From contig OX393584.1 of assembly GCA_947652605.1 (NCBI GenBank), forward strand, positions 30,057,467-30,121,466: 64,000 bases of DNA. Direction: 5' to 3'. Under the pieces are notes generated by a model. The model ran no database searches. It worked only from the letters and a program-made list of their open reading frames with translations, and had not been told where the DNA came from. The translations under genes were made by a program, and so were the position numbers. The DNA is from Elmis aenea (lineage: Eukaryota; Arthropoda; Insecta; Coleoptera; Elmidae). How positions within the stretch are numbered: the stretch's first letter is position 1; each line of letters begins with the position of its first letter. Of this stretch, positions 1 through 11,001 are shown one piece after another.

Positions 1-316
1 AAAAGTACAAAGACTATAGCCTTTGTACTTTTCCCATTTTCCTCGAAAAATTAAAAATCGTATTTAGGGCCTAATAATCCTTAATTTGTTCATAAATAAC
101 GTGTATTAGAAGTTTGAAGCTATTTGCGTTAATTTAAGAAAATCGATTTTTTTGTCGCAAAAAAGTACAAAGACTATAGCCTTTGTACTTTTCCCATTTT
201 CCTCGAAAAATTAAAAATCGTATTTAGGGCCTAATGATCCTTAATTTGTTCATAAATAACGTGTATAAGAAGTTTGAAGTATTTGCGTTAATTTTAAGAA
301 AATCGATTTTTTTGTC

Positions 317-586
317 GACCAAAACCCGGTTGTGCAGTCGGGAGGGTCCTATGGTTGGTCAATTTTACCCGTCATTAAAGTCTCCGAAAGTAACACGTGG
401 TCTTCGTCAGATGGGAAAAATCGTCGAAAAATGTGGTTTTGGAACCCCCTTCTGAATCCGTCCCTGCACGTTTTAGACGTGTGGCCCAATGGAACTTTTT
501 TGTCTCAGTCGGCTAAACTGTCACGTGACACAAACGGTTTTTAACGATCTCTTGTCGTTTGCGAGATCTAGGTATAGGACGTCTAC
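317..586 (+). repeat. Chimeric satellite insert, copy 1
   Basis: The 269-bp segment starts at gaccaaaacccgg and ends at ggacgtctac, then rejoins the monomer at aaataacgtgtatt. The preceding monomer carries the marker gtgtataagaagtttgaagt and the following monomer carries gtagaaaaaaaggac. It shares gtgtggcccaat and the following attggaagtc with copy 4, so these two are sister copies. Confidence 0.93.
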
Positions 587-1450
587 AAATAACGTGTATT
601 GGAAGTCTGAAGCTATTTGCGTTAATTTTAAGAAAATCGATTTTTTTGTAGAAAAAAAGGACAAAGACTATAGCCTTTGCACTTTTCCCATTTTCCTCGA
701 AAAATTAAAAATCGTATTTAGGGCCTAATAATCCTTAATTTGTTCATAAATAACGTGTATTAGAAGTTTGAAGCTATTTGCGTTAATTTTAAGAAAATCG
801 ATTTTTTTGTCGAAAAAAGTACAAAGACTATAGCCTTTGTACTTTTCCCATTTTCCTCGAAAAATTAAAAATCGTATTTAGGGCCTAATAATCCTTAATT
901 TGTTCATAAATAACGTGTATTAGAAGTTTGAAGCTATTTGCGTTAATTTTAAGAAAATCGATTTTTTTGTTGCAAAAAGTACAAAGACTATAGCCTTTGT
1001 ACTTTTCCCATTTTCCTCGAAAAATTAAAAATCGTATTTAGGGCCTAATAATCCTTAATTTGTTCATAAATAACGTGTATTAGAAGTTTGAAGCTATTTG
1101 CGTTAATTTTAAGAAAATCGATTTTTTTGTCGCAAAAAGTACAAAGACTATAGCCTTTGTACTTTTCCCATTTTCCTCGAAAAATTAAAAATCGTATTTA
1201 GGGCCTAATAATCCTTAATTTGTTCATAAATAACGTGTATTAGAAGTTTGAAGCTATTTGCGTTAATTTTAAGAAAATCGATTTTTTTGTCGCAAAAAGT
1301 ACAAAGACTATAGCCTTTGTACTTTTCCCATTTTCCTCGAAAAATTAAAAATCGTATTTAGGGCCTAATGATCCTTAATTTGTTCATAAATAACGTGTAT
1401 AAGAAGTTTGAAGTATTTGCGTTAATTTTAAGAAAATCGATTTTTTTGTC

Positions 1451-1720
1451 GACCAAAACCCGGTTGTGCAGTCGGGAGGGTCCTATGGTTGGTCAAGTTT
1501 ACCTGTCATAAAAGTCTCCGAAAGTAACACGTGGTCTTCGTCAGATGGGAAAAATCGTCGAAAAATGTGGTTTTGGAACCCCCTTCTGAATCCGTCCCTG
1601 CACGTTTTAGACGTGTTACCCAATGGAACTTTTTTGTCTCAGTCGGCTAAACTGTCACGTGACACAAACGGTTTTTAACGATCTCTTGTCGTTTGCGAGA
1701 TCTAGGTATAGGACGTCTAC
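1451..1720 (+). repeat. Chimeric satellite insert, copy 2
   Basis: Same 269-bp segment, 1134 bp after copy 1. It carries acctgtcataaaag and gtgttacccaat, variants shared with copy 3 only. The same two marker monomers flank it. Confidence 0.93.
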
Positions 1721-2264
1721 AAATAACGTGTATTAGAAGTCTGAAGCTATTTGCGTTAATTTTAAGAAAATCGATTTTTTTGTAGAAAAAAAGGACAAAG
1801 ACTATAGCCTTTGCACTTTTCCCATTTTCCTCGAAAAATTAAAAATCGTATTTAGGGCCTAATAATCCTTAATTTGTTCATAAATAACGTGTATTAGAAG
1901 TTTGAAGCTATTTGCGTTAATTTTAAGAAAATCGATTTTTTTGTCGCAAAAAGTACAAAGACTATAGCCTTTGTACTTTTCCCATTTTCCTCGAAAAATT
2001 AAAAATCGTATTTAGGGCCTAATAATCCTTAATTTGTTCATAAATAACGTGTATTAGAAGTTTGAAGCTATTTGCGTTAATTTTAAGAAAATCGATTTTT
2101 TTGTCGCAAAAAGTACAAAGACTATAGCCTTTGTACTTTTCCCATTTTCCTCGAAAAATTAAAAATCGTATTTAGGGCCTAATGATCCTTAATTTGTTCA
2201 TAAATAACGTGTATAAGAAGTTTGAAGTATTTGCGTTAATTTTAAGAAAATCGATTTTTTTGTC

Positions 2265-2534
2265 GACCAAAACCCGGTTGTGCAGTCGGGAGGGTCCTAT
2301 GGTTGGTCAAGTTTACCTGTCATAAAAGTCTCCGAAAGTAACACGTGGTCTTCGTCAGATGGGAAAAATCGTCGAAAAATGTGGTTTTGGAACCCCCTTC
2401 TGAATCCGTCCCTGCACGTTTTAGACGTGTTACCCAATGGAACTTTTTTGTCTCAGTCGGCTAAACTGTCACGTGACACAAACGGTTTTTAACGATCTCT
2501 TGTCGTTTGCGAGATCTAGGTATAGGACGTCTAC
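2265..2534 (+). repeat. Chimeric satellite insert, copy 3
   Basis: Same segment, 814 bp after copy 2 and apparently identical to it in the diagnostic positions. 814 bp equals one chimeric unit plus about three plain monomers. Confidence 0.93.
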
Positions 2535-4366
2535 AAATAACGTGTATTAGAAGTCTGAAGCTATTTGCGTTAATTTTAAGAAAATCGATTTTTTTGTAGA
2601 AAAAAAGGACAAAGACTATAGCCTTTGCACTTTTCCCATTTTCCTCGAAAAATTAAAAATCGTATTTAGGGCCTAATAATCCTTAATTTGTTCATAAATA
2701 ACGTGTATTAGAAGTTTGAAGCTATTTGCGTTAATTTTAAGAAAATCGATTTTTTTGTCGCAAAAAGTACAAAGACTATAGCCTTTGTACTTTTCCCATT
2801 TTCCTCGAAAAATTAAAAATCGTATTTAGGGCCTAATAATCCTTAATTTGTTCATAAATAACGTGTATTAGAAGTTTGAAGCTATTTGCGTTAATTTTAA
2901 GAAAATCGATTTTTTTGTCGAAAAAAGTACAAAGACTATAGCCTTTGCACTTTTCCCATTTTCCTCGAAAGATTAAAAATCGTATTTAGGGCCTAATAAT
3001 CCTTAATTTGTTCATAAATAACGTGTATTAGAAGTTTGAAGCTATTTGCGTTAATTTTAAGAAAATCGATTTTTTTGTCGCAAAAAGTACAAAGACTATA
3101 GCCTTTGCACTTTTCCCATTTTCCTCGAAAAAATTAAAAATCGTATTTAGGGCCTAATAATCCTTAATTTGTTCATAAATAACGTGTATTAGAAGTTTGA
3201 AGCTATTTGCGTTAATTTTAAGAAAATCGATTTTTTTGTCGAAAAAAGTACAAAGACTATAGCCTTTGCACTTTTCCCATTTTCCTCGAAAAAATAAAAA
3301 TCGTATTTAGGGCCTAATAATCCTTAATTTGTTCATAAATAACGTGTATTAGAAGTTTGAAGCTATTTGCGTTAATTTTAAGAAAATCGATTTTTTTGTC
3401 GCAAAAAGTACAAAGACTATAGCCTTTGCACTTTTCCCATTTTCCTCGAAAGATTAAAAATCGTATTTAGGGCCTAATAATCCTTAATTTGTTCATAAAT
3501 AACGTGTATTAGAAGTTTGAAGCTATTTGCGTTAATTTTAAGAAAATCGATTTTTTTGTCGCAAAAAGTACAAAGACTATATAGCCTTTGCACTTTTCCC
3601 ATTTTCCTCGAAAAATTAAAAATCGTATTTAGGGCCTAATAATCCTTAATTTGTTCATAAATAACGTGTATTAGAAGTTTGAAGCTATTTGCGTTAATTT
3701 TAAGAAAATCGATTTTTTTGTAGAAAAAAAGGACAAAGACTATAGCCTTTGCACTTTTCCCATTTTCCTCGAAAAATTAAAAGTCGTATTTAGGGCCTAA
3801 TAATCCTTAATTTGTTCATTAATAACGTGTATTAGAAGTTTAAAGCTATTTGCGTTAATTTTAAGAAAATCGATTTTTTTGTCGAAAAAAGTACAAAGAC
3901 TATAGCCTTTGTACTTTTCCCATTTTCCTCGAAAAATTAAAAATCGTATTTAGGGCCTAATAATCCTTAATTTGTTCATAAATAACGTGTATTAGAAGTT
4001 TGAAGCTATTTGCGTTAATTTTAAGAAAATCGATTTTTTTGTCGCAAAAAGTACAAAGACTATATATAGCCTTTGTACTTTTCCCATTTTCCTCGAAAAA
4101 TTAAAAATCGTATTTAGGGCCTAATAATCCTTAATTTGTTCATAAATAACGTGTATTAGAAGTTTGAAGCTATTTGCGTTAATTTTAAGAAAATCGATTT
4201 TTTTGTCGCAAAAAGTACAAAGACTATAGCCTTTGTACTTTTCCCATTTTCCTCGAAAAATTAAAAATCGTATTTAGGGCCTAATGATCCTTAATTTGTT
4301 CATAAATAACGTGTATAAGAAGTTTGAAGTATTTGCGTTAATTTTAAGAAAATCGATTTTTTTGTC

Positions 4367-4636
4367 GACCAAAACCCGGTTGTGCAGTCGGGAGGGTCCT
4401 ATGGTTGGTCAAGTTTACCCGTCATTAAAGTCTCCGAAAGTAACACGTGGTCTTCGTCAGATGGGAAAAATCGTCGAAAAATGTGGTTTTGGAACCCCCT
4501 TCTGAATCCGTCCCTGCACGTTTTAGACGTGTGGCCCAATGGAACTTTTTTGTCTCAGTCGGCTAAACTGTCACGTGACACAAACGGTTTTTAACGATCT
4601 CTTGTCGTTTGCGAGATCTAGGTATAGGACGTCTAC
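4367..4636 (+). repeat. Chimeric satellite insert, copy 4
   Basis: Same segment, 2102 bp after copy 3 and nearly identical to copy 1. The extra spacing fits about eight more 160-bp monomers plus small indels, such as actatatatagcc near 4060. Confidence 0.93.
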
Positions 4637-5181
4637 AAATAACGTGTATTGGAAGTCTGAAGCTATTTGCGTTAATTTTAAGAAAATCGATTTTTTTGTA
4701 GAAAAAAAGGACAAAGACTATAGCCTTTGCACTTTTCCCATTTTCCTCGAAAAATTAAAAATCGTATTTAGGGCCTAATAATCCTTAATTTGTTCATAAA
4801 TAACGTGTATTAGAAGTTTGAAGCTATTTGCGTTAATTTTAAGAAAATCGATTTTTTTGTCGAAAAAAGTACAAAGACTATAGCCTTTGTACTTTTCCCA
4901 TTTTCCTCGAAAAATTAAAAATCGTATTTAGGGCCTAATAATCCTTAATTTGTTCATAAATAACGTGTATTAGAAGTTTGAAGCTATTTGCGTTAATTTT
5001 AAGAAAATCGATTTTTTTGTCGAAAAAAGTACAAAGACTATAGCCTTTGCACTTTTCCCATTTTCCTCGAAAAATTAAAAATCGTATTTAGGGCCTAATA
5101 ATCCTTAATTTGTTCATAAATAACGTGTATTAGAAGTTTGAAGCTATTTGCGTTAATTTTAAGAAAATCGATTTTTTTGTC

Positions 5182-5455
5182 GACCGAAACCCGGTTGTGC
5201 AGTCAGGAGGGTCCTATGGTTGGTCAAGTTTACCCGTCATAAAAGTTTCCGAAAGTAACACTTGGTCTTCATCAGATGGGAAAAGTCGTCGAAAAATTTG
5301 GTTTTGGGACCCCCCCTCTGAATCCGTCCCTGTACGTTTTAGACGGGTGGCCCAATGAAACTTTTTTGTCGCAGTCGGCTAAACTGTCATGTGACACAAA
5401 CGCTTTTTATCGATCTCTTGTCGTTTGCGAGATCTAGGTATAGGACGTCTGCAAA
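5182..5455 (+). repeat. Chimeric satellite insert, copy 5, diverged, at array edge
   Basis: Most divergent copy (gaccgaaacccgg, cacttggtcttcatc, gtacgttttagacgggtgg). Its left flanking monomer lacks the marker found next to copies 1-4, and the monomer sequence does not resume on its right. Higher divergence at an array edge is usual for satellites. Confidence 0.9.
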
Positions 5456-5605
5456 TTTTGTCACATTACCTCCTCCTGCTCCGTCCCTGGCGCGCCCAGA
5501 ACGATCATCTCATAGAATCTTGATTAAATATCTTGTACCTACCGAACCCCATCCACACTTTCCATGGAACTATCGTGTATATTTTTATCGATGTACCTAA
5601 TTAGT

Positions 5606-5628
5606 TAGTAGTAGTAGTAGTAGTAGTA
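5606..5628 (+). repeat. (TAG)n microsatellite
   Basis: About seven uninterrupted TAG triplets followed by TATTGTTATTAT. Confidence 0.95.
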
Positions 5629-5844
5629 TTGTTATTATATTTAATGAATATATTTATATAAGATGTGATAACCTTAGAACGTATAGAAAGTCCATTAAGT
5701 GGTGCGCTAATTAGGTCTGGCGATTGTTATATATTTATAGATATCGGATAGCTGTTATAGAAATATCGATATTCAATATACATATATCAATATTATGATA
5801 TACACTTGGAAGGAAGGGCTACTATTAGGATCTCGTAAACGATA

Positions 5845-5985
5845 AGAGCTACAAAGAAGTTTAAATTAGATAAATTGTTTTTTTTTTTCTAAGACCTATT
5901 CATTGATGCTTTAATGTATTAAAAAAGTTCTATGGCACGCTAGATAATTAACGATTTTTTTTTTTAAATCGTAAGTAGCTCGGTA
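5845..5985 (+). repeat. Dispersed repeat, copy 1
   Basis: Shares acaaagaagtttaaattaga, cattgatgctttaatgt and gcacgctagataat with the copy at 10820-10970. The start also resembles the left arm of the foldback at 54418, so it is probably a decayed member of the TACAGGG-ended family. Confidence 0.75.
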
Positions 5986-7194
5986 GTATTTGATGGTACA
6001 AAAATATTTTTCGGGAAAAAGATGTAGGTTTTTTCATCGCTATTAAATAGTGATTCAAAAACACTAAAGTAATCGGAAAAAAAGATAATAAGTGAGAAAA
6101 TTTGAAGAATCATATACAAAATGTACACTGGTCCAGCCAGACCAGCTTAGGACTACCAACTTTGCATGTCTAACCCTTCACGCCGCCAATTTTTTTGTTT
6201 CGAAATACATTAAAACATGTTTGTAAGGATATCATTAAATATGAGGTCCTTACGAGATTTTTTACATGCTTAGATTTTCAAATTGCATGATTATTAATCG
6301 CACATATTATTTTAATATTTTCAAAACTTTGCCAATGTAACTACTGACTTGCCTTTCTGAGGTAAAAGACCCTTAAACAGGCGAGGTTGCTAGCCTCACA
6401 TTAACTCCTCCTTCTTTATCTGGGGTTGAGAGACCAGCAGGCGTTGTTGTGAACTGCACTCATGGCAGTTGATAGCGCCATAATGCTAAATGATTGTTGA
6501 TAGTACACACTTATGTTTTCTAAAGTTTGTTTGTCATCTAAGAAGTACAAGATTCGGTATTGTTTGAAACCTAACCAATGATGTATAGAGTGTGACGTTG
6601 TAATTAATCATGATAACGTAATTTATATTTTGTCAAGCCGCCCCACCCTCAAGTTAATAATTAAAGTAGGAAAACTATTTAGCAGTTACTAGACAAACAA
6701 GTCTGTTTCAATTATGCAACAATAACTTACAACTAAAATTAAAACTATTTAGTCAGAACTGATCTGCATTAACGGTTACTTTTATAGACTATTACCTTTA
6801 TATTAAAATTTATGCGATAATATAAAGGCATTTAATAAGAAAGTAGTGCACAGCGTATTTTATTAATAATTTTTTGTATTCATTATAATCATTTCACTTA
6901 CTTTCTAGTTTTTGGCTTAAACAAATACATTGGGGCATCACTTAAACATGGCAGCCTAAGTTCTTGATTTAACAAAATTTTAATTGCTTTTTAAGAATAT
7001 GTACTGTTTTTTATCACTTTGGAGTTGATATTTTATAAATTTTTGTTGAAATTTAATTAAATCTGACGTAATATCAACAGGATGAAACATATATCGTCTG
7101 AAAAATTGAAAATGCTATCGAATTTTGCTACAAAAAACCATTTTCTAATCTTCATTAATTAATACTTATTTATAATTAACCTCAAGCTATTTTT

Positions 7195-7560
7195 CAGACT
7201 ATTTCTTTTTTGGTTTAGAATCAAAAAATAACGTCACTGACTTTCGACATATTCCCGAGAATTGAATTTTGTTTCCATCGACGTGCTTTTGTAAGCTCTG
7301 AAATGAGTGGTAGTCTGAAGGAGCAAGCTCCGGTGAGTATGGGAAAGTGCCATTTTTCCCAGCGATGTTCCTCCAATTCTTTGGAGGTGATGCGAGTCGT
7401 GTGTAGACAGTGCTGGACGTTTTTCTCTCAGAGCTTTCATTAAACAGTCCAGTTGCTGACAATAACCTTTACCTTTAATGGCTCCGAGATTCCTCACCAG
7501 CAGCTGGAACAGCTGGTCAACTCACCAATGGATGAAGCCCAACTTTTTCTAGTTATTTCA
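7195..7560 (-). pseudogene. mariner transposase C-terminal remnant
   Basis: On the minus strand two overlapping frames together show the C-terminal half of a mariner transposase: YCQQLDCLMKALREKRPAL in one frame (about 7440-7390), then PYSPELAPSDYHSFQSLQ in another (about 7355-7300), the latter holding the third catalytic Asp in the conserved APSDYH context. A frameshift separates them and the HHDNA block with the second Asp is scrambled. The N-terminal helix-turn-helix is not recognisable. It cannot be functional. Its divergence from the copy at 21.4 kb suggests another mariner subfamily. Confidence 0.72.
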
Positions 7561-8924
7561 AATGTAGCTGAATGGTCATATGATTTACGTTCAGCTATTA
7601 TGCAAGAAATTAAAAACGTTTTATAATTTTTTCCCGTCTCCCTTAAAATCTTTGACGTACCGCCCCCCCCCCTCATTAAGAATCGCTGGTCTAAGTTCAT
7701 TATAAACTACACAAATAATATTGTTTAGACAAAGAAACGAAATAAACTTTTTAAAAACTATTCAAAATAGAATGATATAGTTTAGTTGTTAACTTAGCTT
7801 AATTTATATGCACGCAGTTGTCATCTATAAAATTTTTACAGTTTTATTTCCCATAAATGTGATACATAAAGTTATGAGTATTTCGTGTCGCTGACTTTAT
7901 GACCACCAAATAAAATAAACGTTTTTAAATTATTACTACCTCCGCGGTAAGGTTCAGCTTTGTGTCCCTTTCAGAGTTTTACCGATTACAGTAAAGAATA
8001 ATATCACTCGCCAGCCACCAGGCTAGCAACCTTCATTAACATAATAAACCGTGTTTTATACGTACGTACATTTTGCTTTATGTGTGCGTTACGTTCTGCG
8101 TTTATTTATAAAGTATCGGAATGTGAAAATTTTAAATGTATTACCTTGAGAATAGCGCAGACCTCGGCAGCAAATGTGTTCATATAAGCTTCCATAACAT
8201 AACAATAAAACGTAAAAAAGCGTCTAACGAAATACATTTCTGTTCGTTCTATATCCGGACTGTTATTGATAAAATCTGTTTGAGTGGCTTGTACGAAAAA
8301 ATCGAAGCATTTTGACCAATTCACGAACATGAAAAATGCACGATATTTCGTAGTACGCAACTAAACGTTGATAAACTCAAAAGGCTTATATCCGTTTGAC
8401 TGCACATTTTAATGAACTTAATTTATTTGGGAGATATAATACAGCGAATGTTGTAAAAAGATTTCAAAATGATTAACATCACCAACAAAAATCCTAATAA
8501 TGACTAGAACGCAACAACAATTATTTAAAAAAATCAGAAACGATACAAAATCTGTTTTTAAAATAAAACCATTTTATTAAAACAAAAACGAACTTTAATA
8601 AATAGACAAATTGCAAGAAAATATGTTCAGCAATGCAATTAACTATTATAGCGCGGTTGAATGAAAAAATAACTAGTTGAGGAGTTCTAATGTAGTTTGC
8701 ACCCGTCAAACACTTTGGAATTATTTCTAATCAAACTACGGAATTCAAAGATCAAATAGTCAGGATGAGTAAGGGTATTGTTTACGAAGTTGATGTTTAT
8801 TGCACAATGGTAGTTTGTATAAGAGAAGTGTTCTGTGATCATGGAGATAATTAAATAAACCTCAGACTCAATACAAACTCTTCTGTTATAGAGTTTGCAT
8901 GCTGAATTGCACCTAAGCGATATG
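7561..8924. other. Non-coding stretch
   Basis: No supported gene. A run of ten C residues lies at 7663-7672. Short minus-strand frames here (for example 8106-8360) match nothing I recognise and lack repeat or motif support. Confidence 0.5.
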
Positions 8925-9300
8925 TACAGGGTGGGCAAATTTCGATGTTTTCATAGGGAATCTCGGTAACTAAAAGAGTTAACGAAAAATGAACCCCCCT
9001 TTCTCAATCTCTTTTTCTAGAAAAAGTTAATGGTGAAAACTAAGATTGGTTATCGTCGATTTTTCGACATTTCGTTTTATGACTATACATATATCGATTG
9101 TTTATGAAAATGAAGAAAAATAATTTTAACGTTCTACAGGCACTTTTTTGATAAGAATGCAGTGGCGTAGACACTTTTTATTTAAAAAAATCGAAATCAA
9201 GTTGTGACATGAAGTTGTATTTTTTAAATAAAAACCATAGTGGGCTATGGCATCACGAAAAAAAGGACTTTTACCCCATTCCAATAATATACAGGGTGCG
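8925..9300 (+). repeat. TACAGGG-ended dispersed element and start of the next one
   Basis: TACAGGGTGGGCAAATTTCG begins at 8925 and is followed by cgatgttttcatagggaatc, which recurs inverted at about 45690-45745. The stretch runs to another TACAGGGTGCGCC end at about 9289. Ends of this form, flanked by TA, suggest a Tc1/mariner-type non-autonomous element. Confidence 0.6.
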
Positions 9301-9413
9301 CCATTAGTGCGATAAAGTCCATTATTGCCCTTAATGTCAACTTAATAAAAAAAAGTTTTTAATGAAACTTATAGTATTTCTACACGTGCATGTTTTAAAA
9401 TTAGTTTCAAGTA

Positions 9414-9477
9414 TACAGGGGGTTTCATAAAAGTGGGGCGTCACTAAAGGTATTTTTTTTAAATTGAACACCCAGTA
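9414..9477 (+). mobile_element. Very short TACAGGG inverted-repeat element
   Basis: Starts TACAGGGGGTTTC and ends TTGAACACCCAGTA. The ends are imperfect inverted repeats about 64 bp apart. Too short to encode anything. Confidence 0.55.
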
Positions 9478-9712
9478 TATTTTTGCATAATCGAATTCAG
9501 CAAGAAAATCTCCATATGACAGTATTTTGTTTTTTTCATTTTTTTGCGACGTTGCCAATTTATCTTAAAAAATCTTTGAATTTCCAGAAAAACAGGGTAC
9601 AATACTTGTCAAGAGCACAACCTTATGAATAATAATTGGCATATGATATTTTGTACATACAAAGTCAAAAGGTGTAGTCACAGTCTAAATACATCAAAAT
9701 TAATTTATATTA

Positions 9713-9794
9713 TACAGGGTGTTTCTTATAGATGTGCCAACTTCCCAATTTTCAAACATCAATAACTTTATTTTTTCAAATGGAACACCCTGTA
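9713..9794 (+). mobile_element. 82-bp TACAGGGTGTT ... AACACCCTGTA element
   Basis: Perfect 11-bp terminal inverted repeats at 9713-9723 and 9784-9794, flanked by TA on both sides. It looks like a minimal MITE mobilised by a TA-targeting transposase (inference). Confidence 0.65.
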
Positions 9795-9799
9795 TATTA

Positions 9800-10819
9800 T
9801 TACGTCATTTTGTTGCATTTTTGTTTTTCTTCAACTTTTCTTAATACTTACCTATACCTAAAATGAATATTTTCTGAGATATTTACATTTTACTTATTCT
9901 TATAAGCGTTGTGTAGGAATTTCCTAGTTTTCTCGGAGTAGGCCCCGACTTTGACAATAGAAACAATAATTTCTGTAGTAACAAATGTCAGAGTTAATTG
10001 CTGTCAATTGTTAAATCATAAATAAATGAGTATAACATACAACAACACGGCTATAACGACTCTTTCAAAAACACAAAAATGTGCATGATTTTAAGCTGAT
10101 TTAAAATTGTTGATAACTCGAATATCTACAAAAATATATTGAAAAAAGAGTTAATCTTAATATTTATTTGTAGGTTTATTTTTATTGTTTCTATTTGCCG
10201 GAACCATGAATCGACCAAAAAGCAAAAATGTACTTTAATTTGACTCGATCAGAATGATATTTGTTGTTATTTTGATAAACTTATAAAACATTTTGTAGCT
10301 TTAGCTTGTTCTTTCGTAACATCGAGAAAATTAAAATACTCTTAAACGCTTATGAACATATTTATAATTGTTGCGCGAATATAGAGGCAAACAGTAATTT
10401 ACAAGAAACGTCAGTACATTTGATTTACTCCTCAAATTTTCATACAAAGCTTTCTTCATCCAAAATCTGTGTACAAATTAATGTTTCATTAAATTTCATT
10501 CCAAATATTTCTGCCAGAGGGTAATGTCTATTACATTTCCTTGAAAGATAATTAAAATTTATATACAGCAATACTAAAAATACATGCAATTGCATGAAGG
10601 AATAACGATATAGCGATAAAATTACAAATTTCTTATTTCCGTGTAAAAGTTGGTGAACGATTGGCCCGCACAAAACTGTCACATAAACGAATTCCAGCAA
10701 AGTATTACAAGAAAATTTTAGTAGTATCATTAAAGATCATACGAAAATTGCACCAATGAAACGTCACTTGACGAAACTAAGTCTTAACAATAATGTAGCT
10801 TACATATGAGCAAAAAAAG
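9800..10819. other. AT-rich non-coding stretch
   Basis: No supported gene or repeat. The short frames at 10306-10730 have no recognisable motif. Confidence 0.5.
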
Positions 10820-10970
10820 ACCTACAAAGAAGTTTAAATTAGACTAATTGTTCCCTTTTTAAGACCCATTCAATGATGCTTTAATGTTTTAAAAAAGTTT
10901 AAAAGCACGCTAGATAATAAACAACAATCAAAATGGGCATTTTTTTAAAATCGTTAATAACTCGGTTATA
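10820..10970 (+). repeat. Dispersed repeat, copy 2
   Basis: Homologous to 5845-5985 through acaaagaagtttaaattaga, cattcaatgatgctttaatg and gcacgctagataat. It lies just beyond the 3' end of the LINE fragment at 11002-12000. Confidence 0.72.
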
Positions 10971-11001
10971 TATATTATATAAAAGCTATTTTGCAGGCTG
11001 T

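Larger units (their letters stand above)
1..5455 (+). repeat. 160-bp satellite array with five chimeric higher-order units
   Basis: Tandem head-to-tail monomers, about 160 bp each; the motif acaaagacta recurs at 821, 981, 1141 and 1301. A monomer runs from a hairpin block (AAAAGTACAAAG then CTTTGTACTTTT) through a run containing tttagggcctaataatcc to the AT-rich end aaaatcgatttttttgtcg. Five times the first half of a monomer is replaced by about 269 bp of unrelated sequence. The array is open at the left window edge and stops inside the last chimeric unit at about 5455. Short frames of 70-80 codons across it are repeats of the same noncoding sequence, not genes. Confidence 0.97.
5456..7194. 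other. AT-rich non-coding stretch right of the satellite
   Basis: No convincing gene. It holds a (TAG)n microsatellite at 5606-5628 and, at about 5845-5985, a dispersed repeat (gctacaaagaagtttaaatt ... gcacgctagataat) that recurs at about 10820-10970. Confidence 0.6.

Noticed and set aside
234..4778. Repeated 70-79-codon open frames within the satellite
   Set aside because: They recur only because the chimeric unit recurs, use non-ATG starts in several cases and cross the insert/monomer junction. No coding signature.
317..5455. CENP-B-box-like motif in the 269-bp insert (ttcgtcagatggg)
   Set aside because: It fails the core NTTCGNNNNANNCGGGN pattern at the CGGG positions; resemblance is superficial.
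6384..8037. Inverted match aggttgctagcct near 6384 and 8025 as terminal repeats around the mariner remnant
   Set aside because: Only about 13 bp match, the flanks diverge and mariner ends should be at TA dinucleotides. Probably chance.
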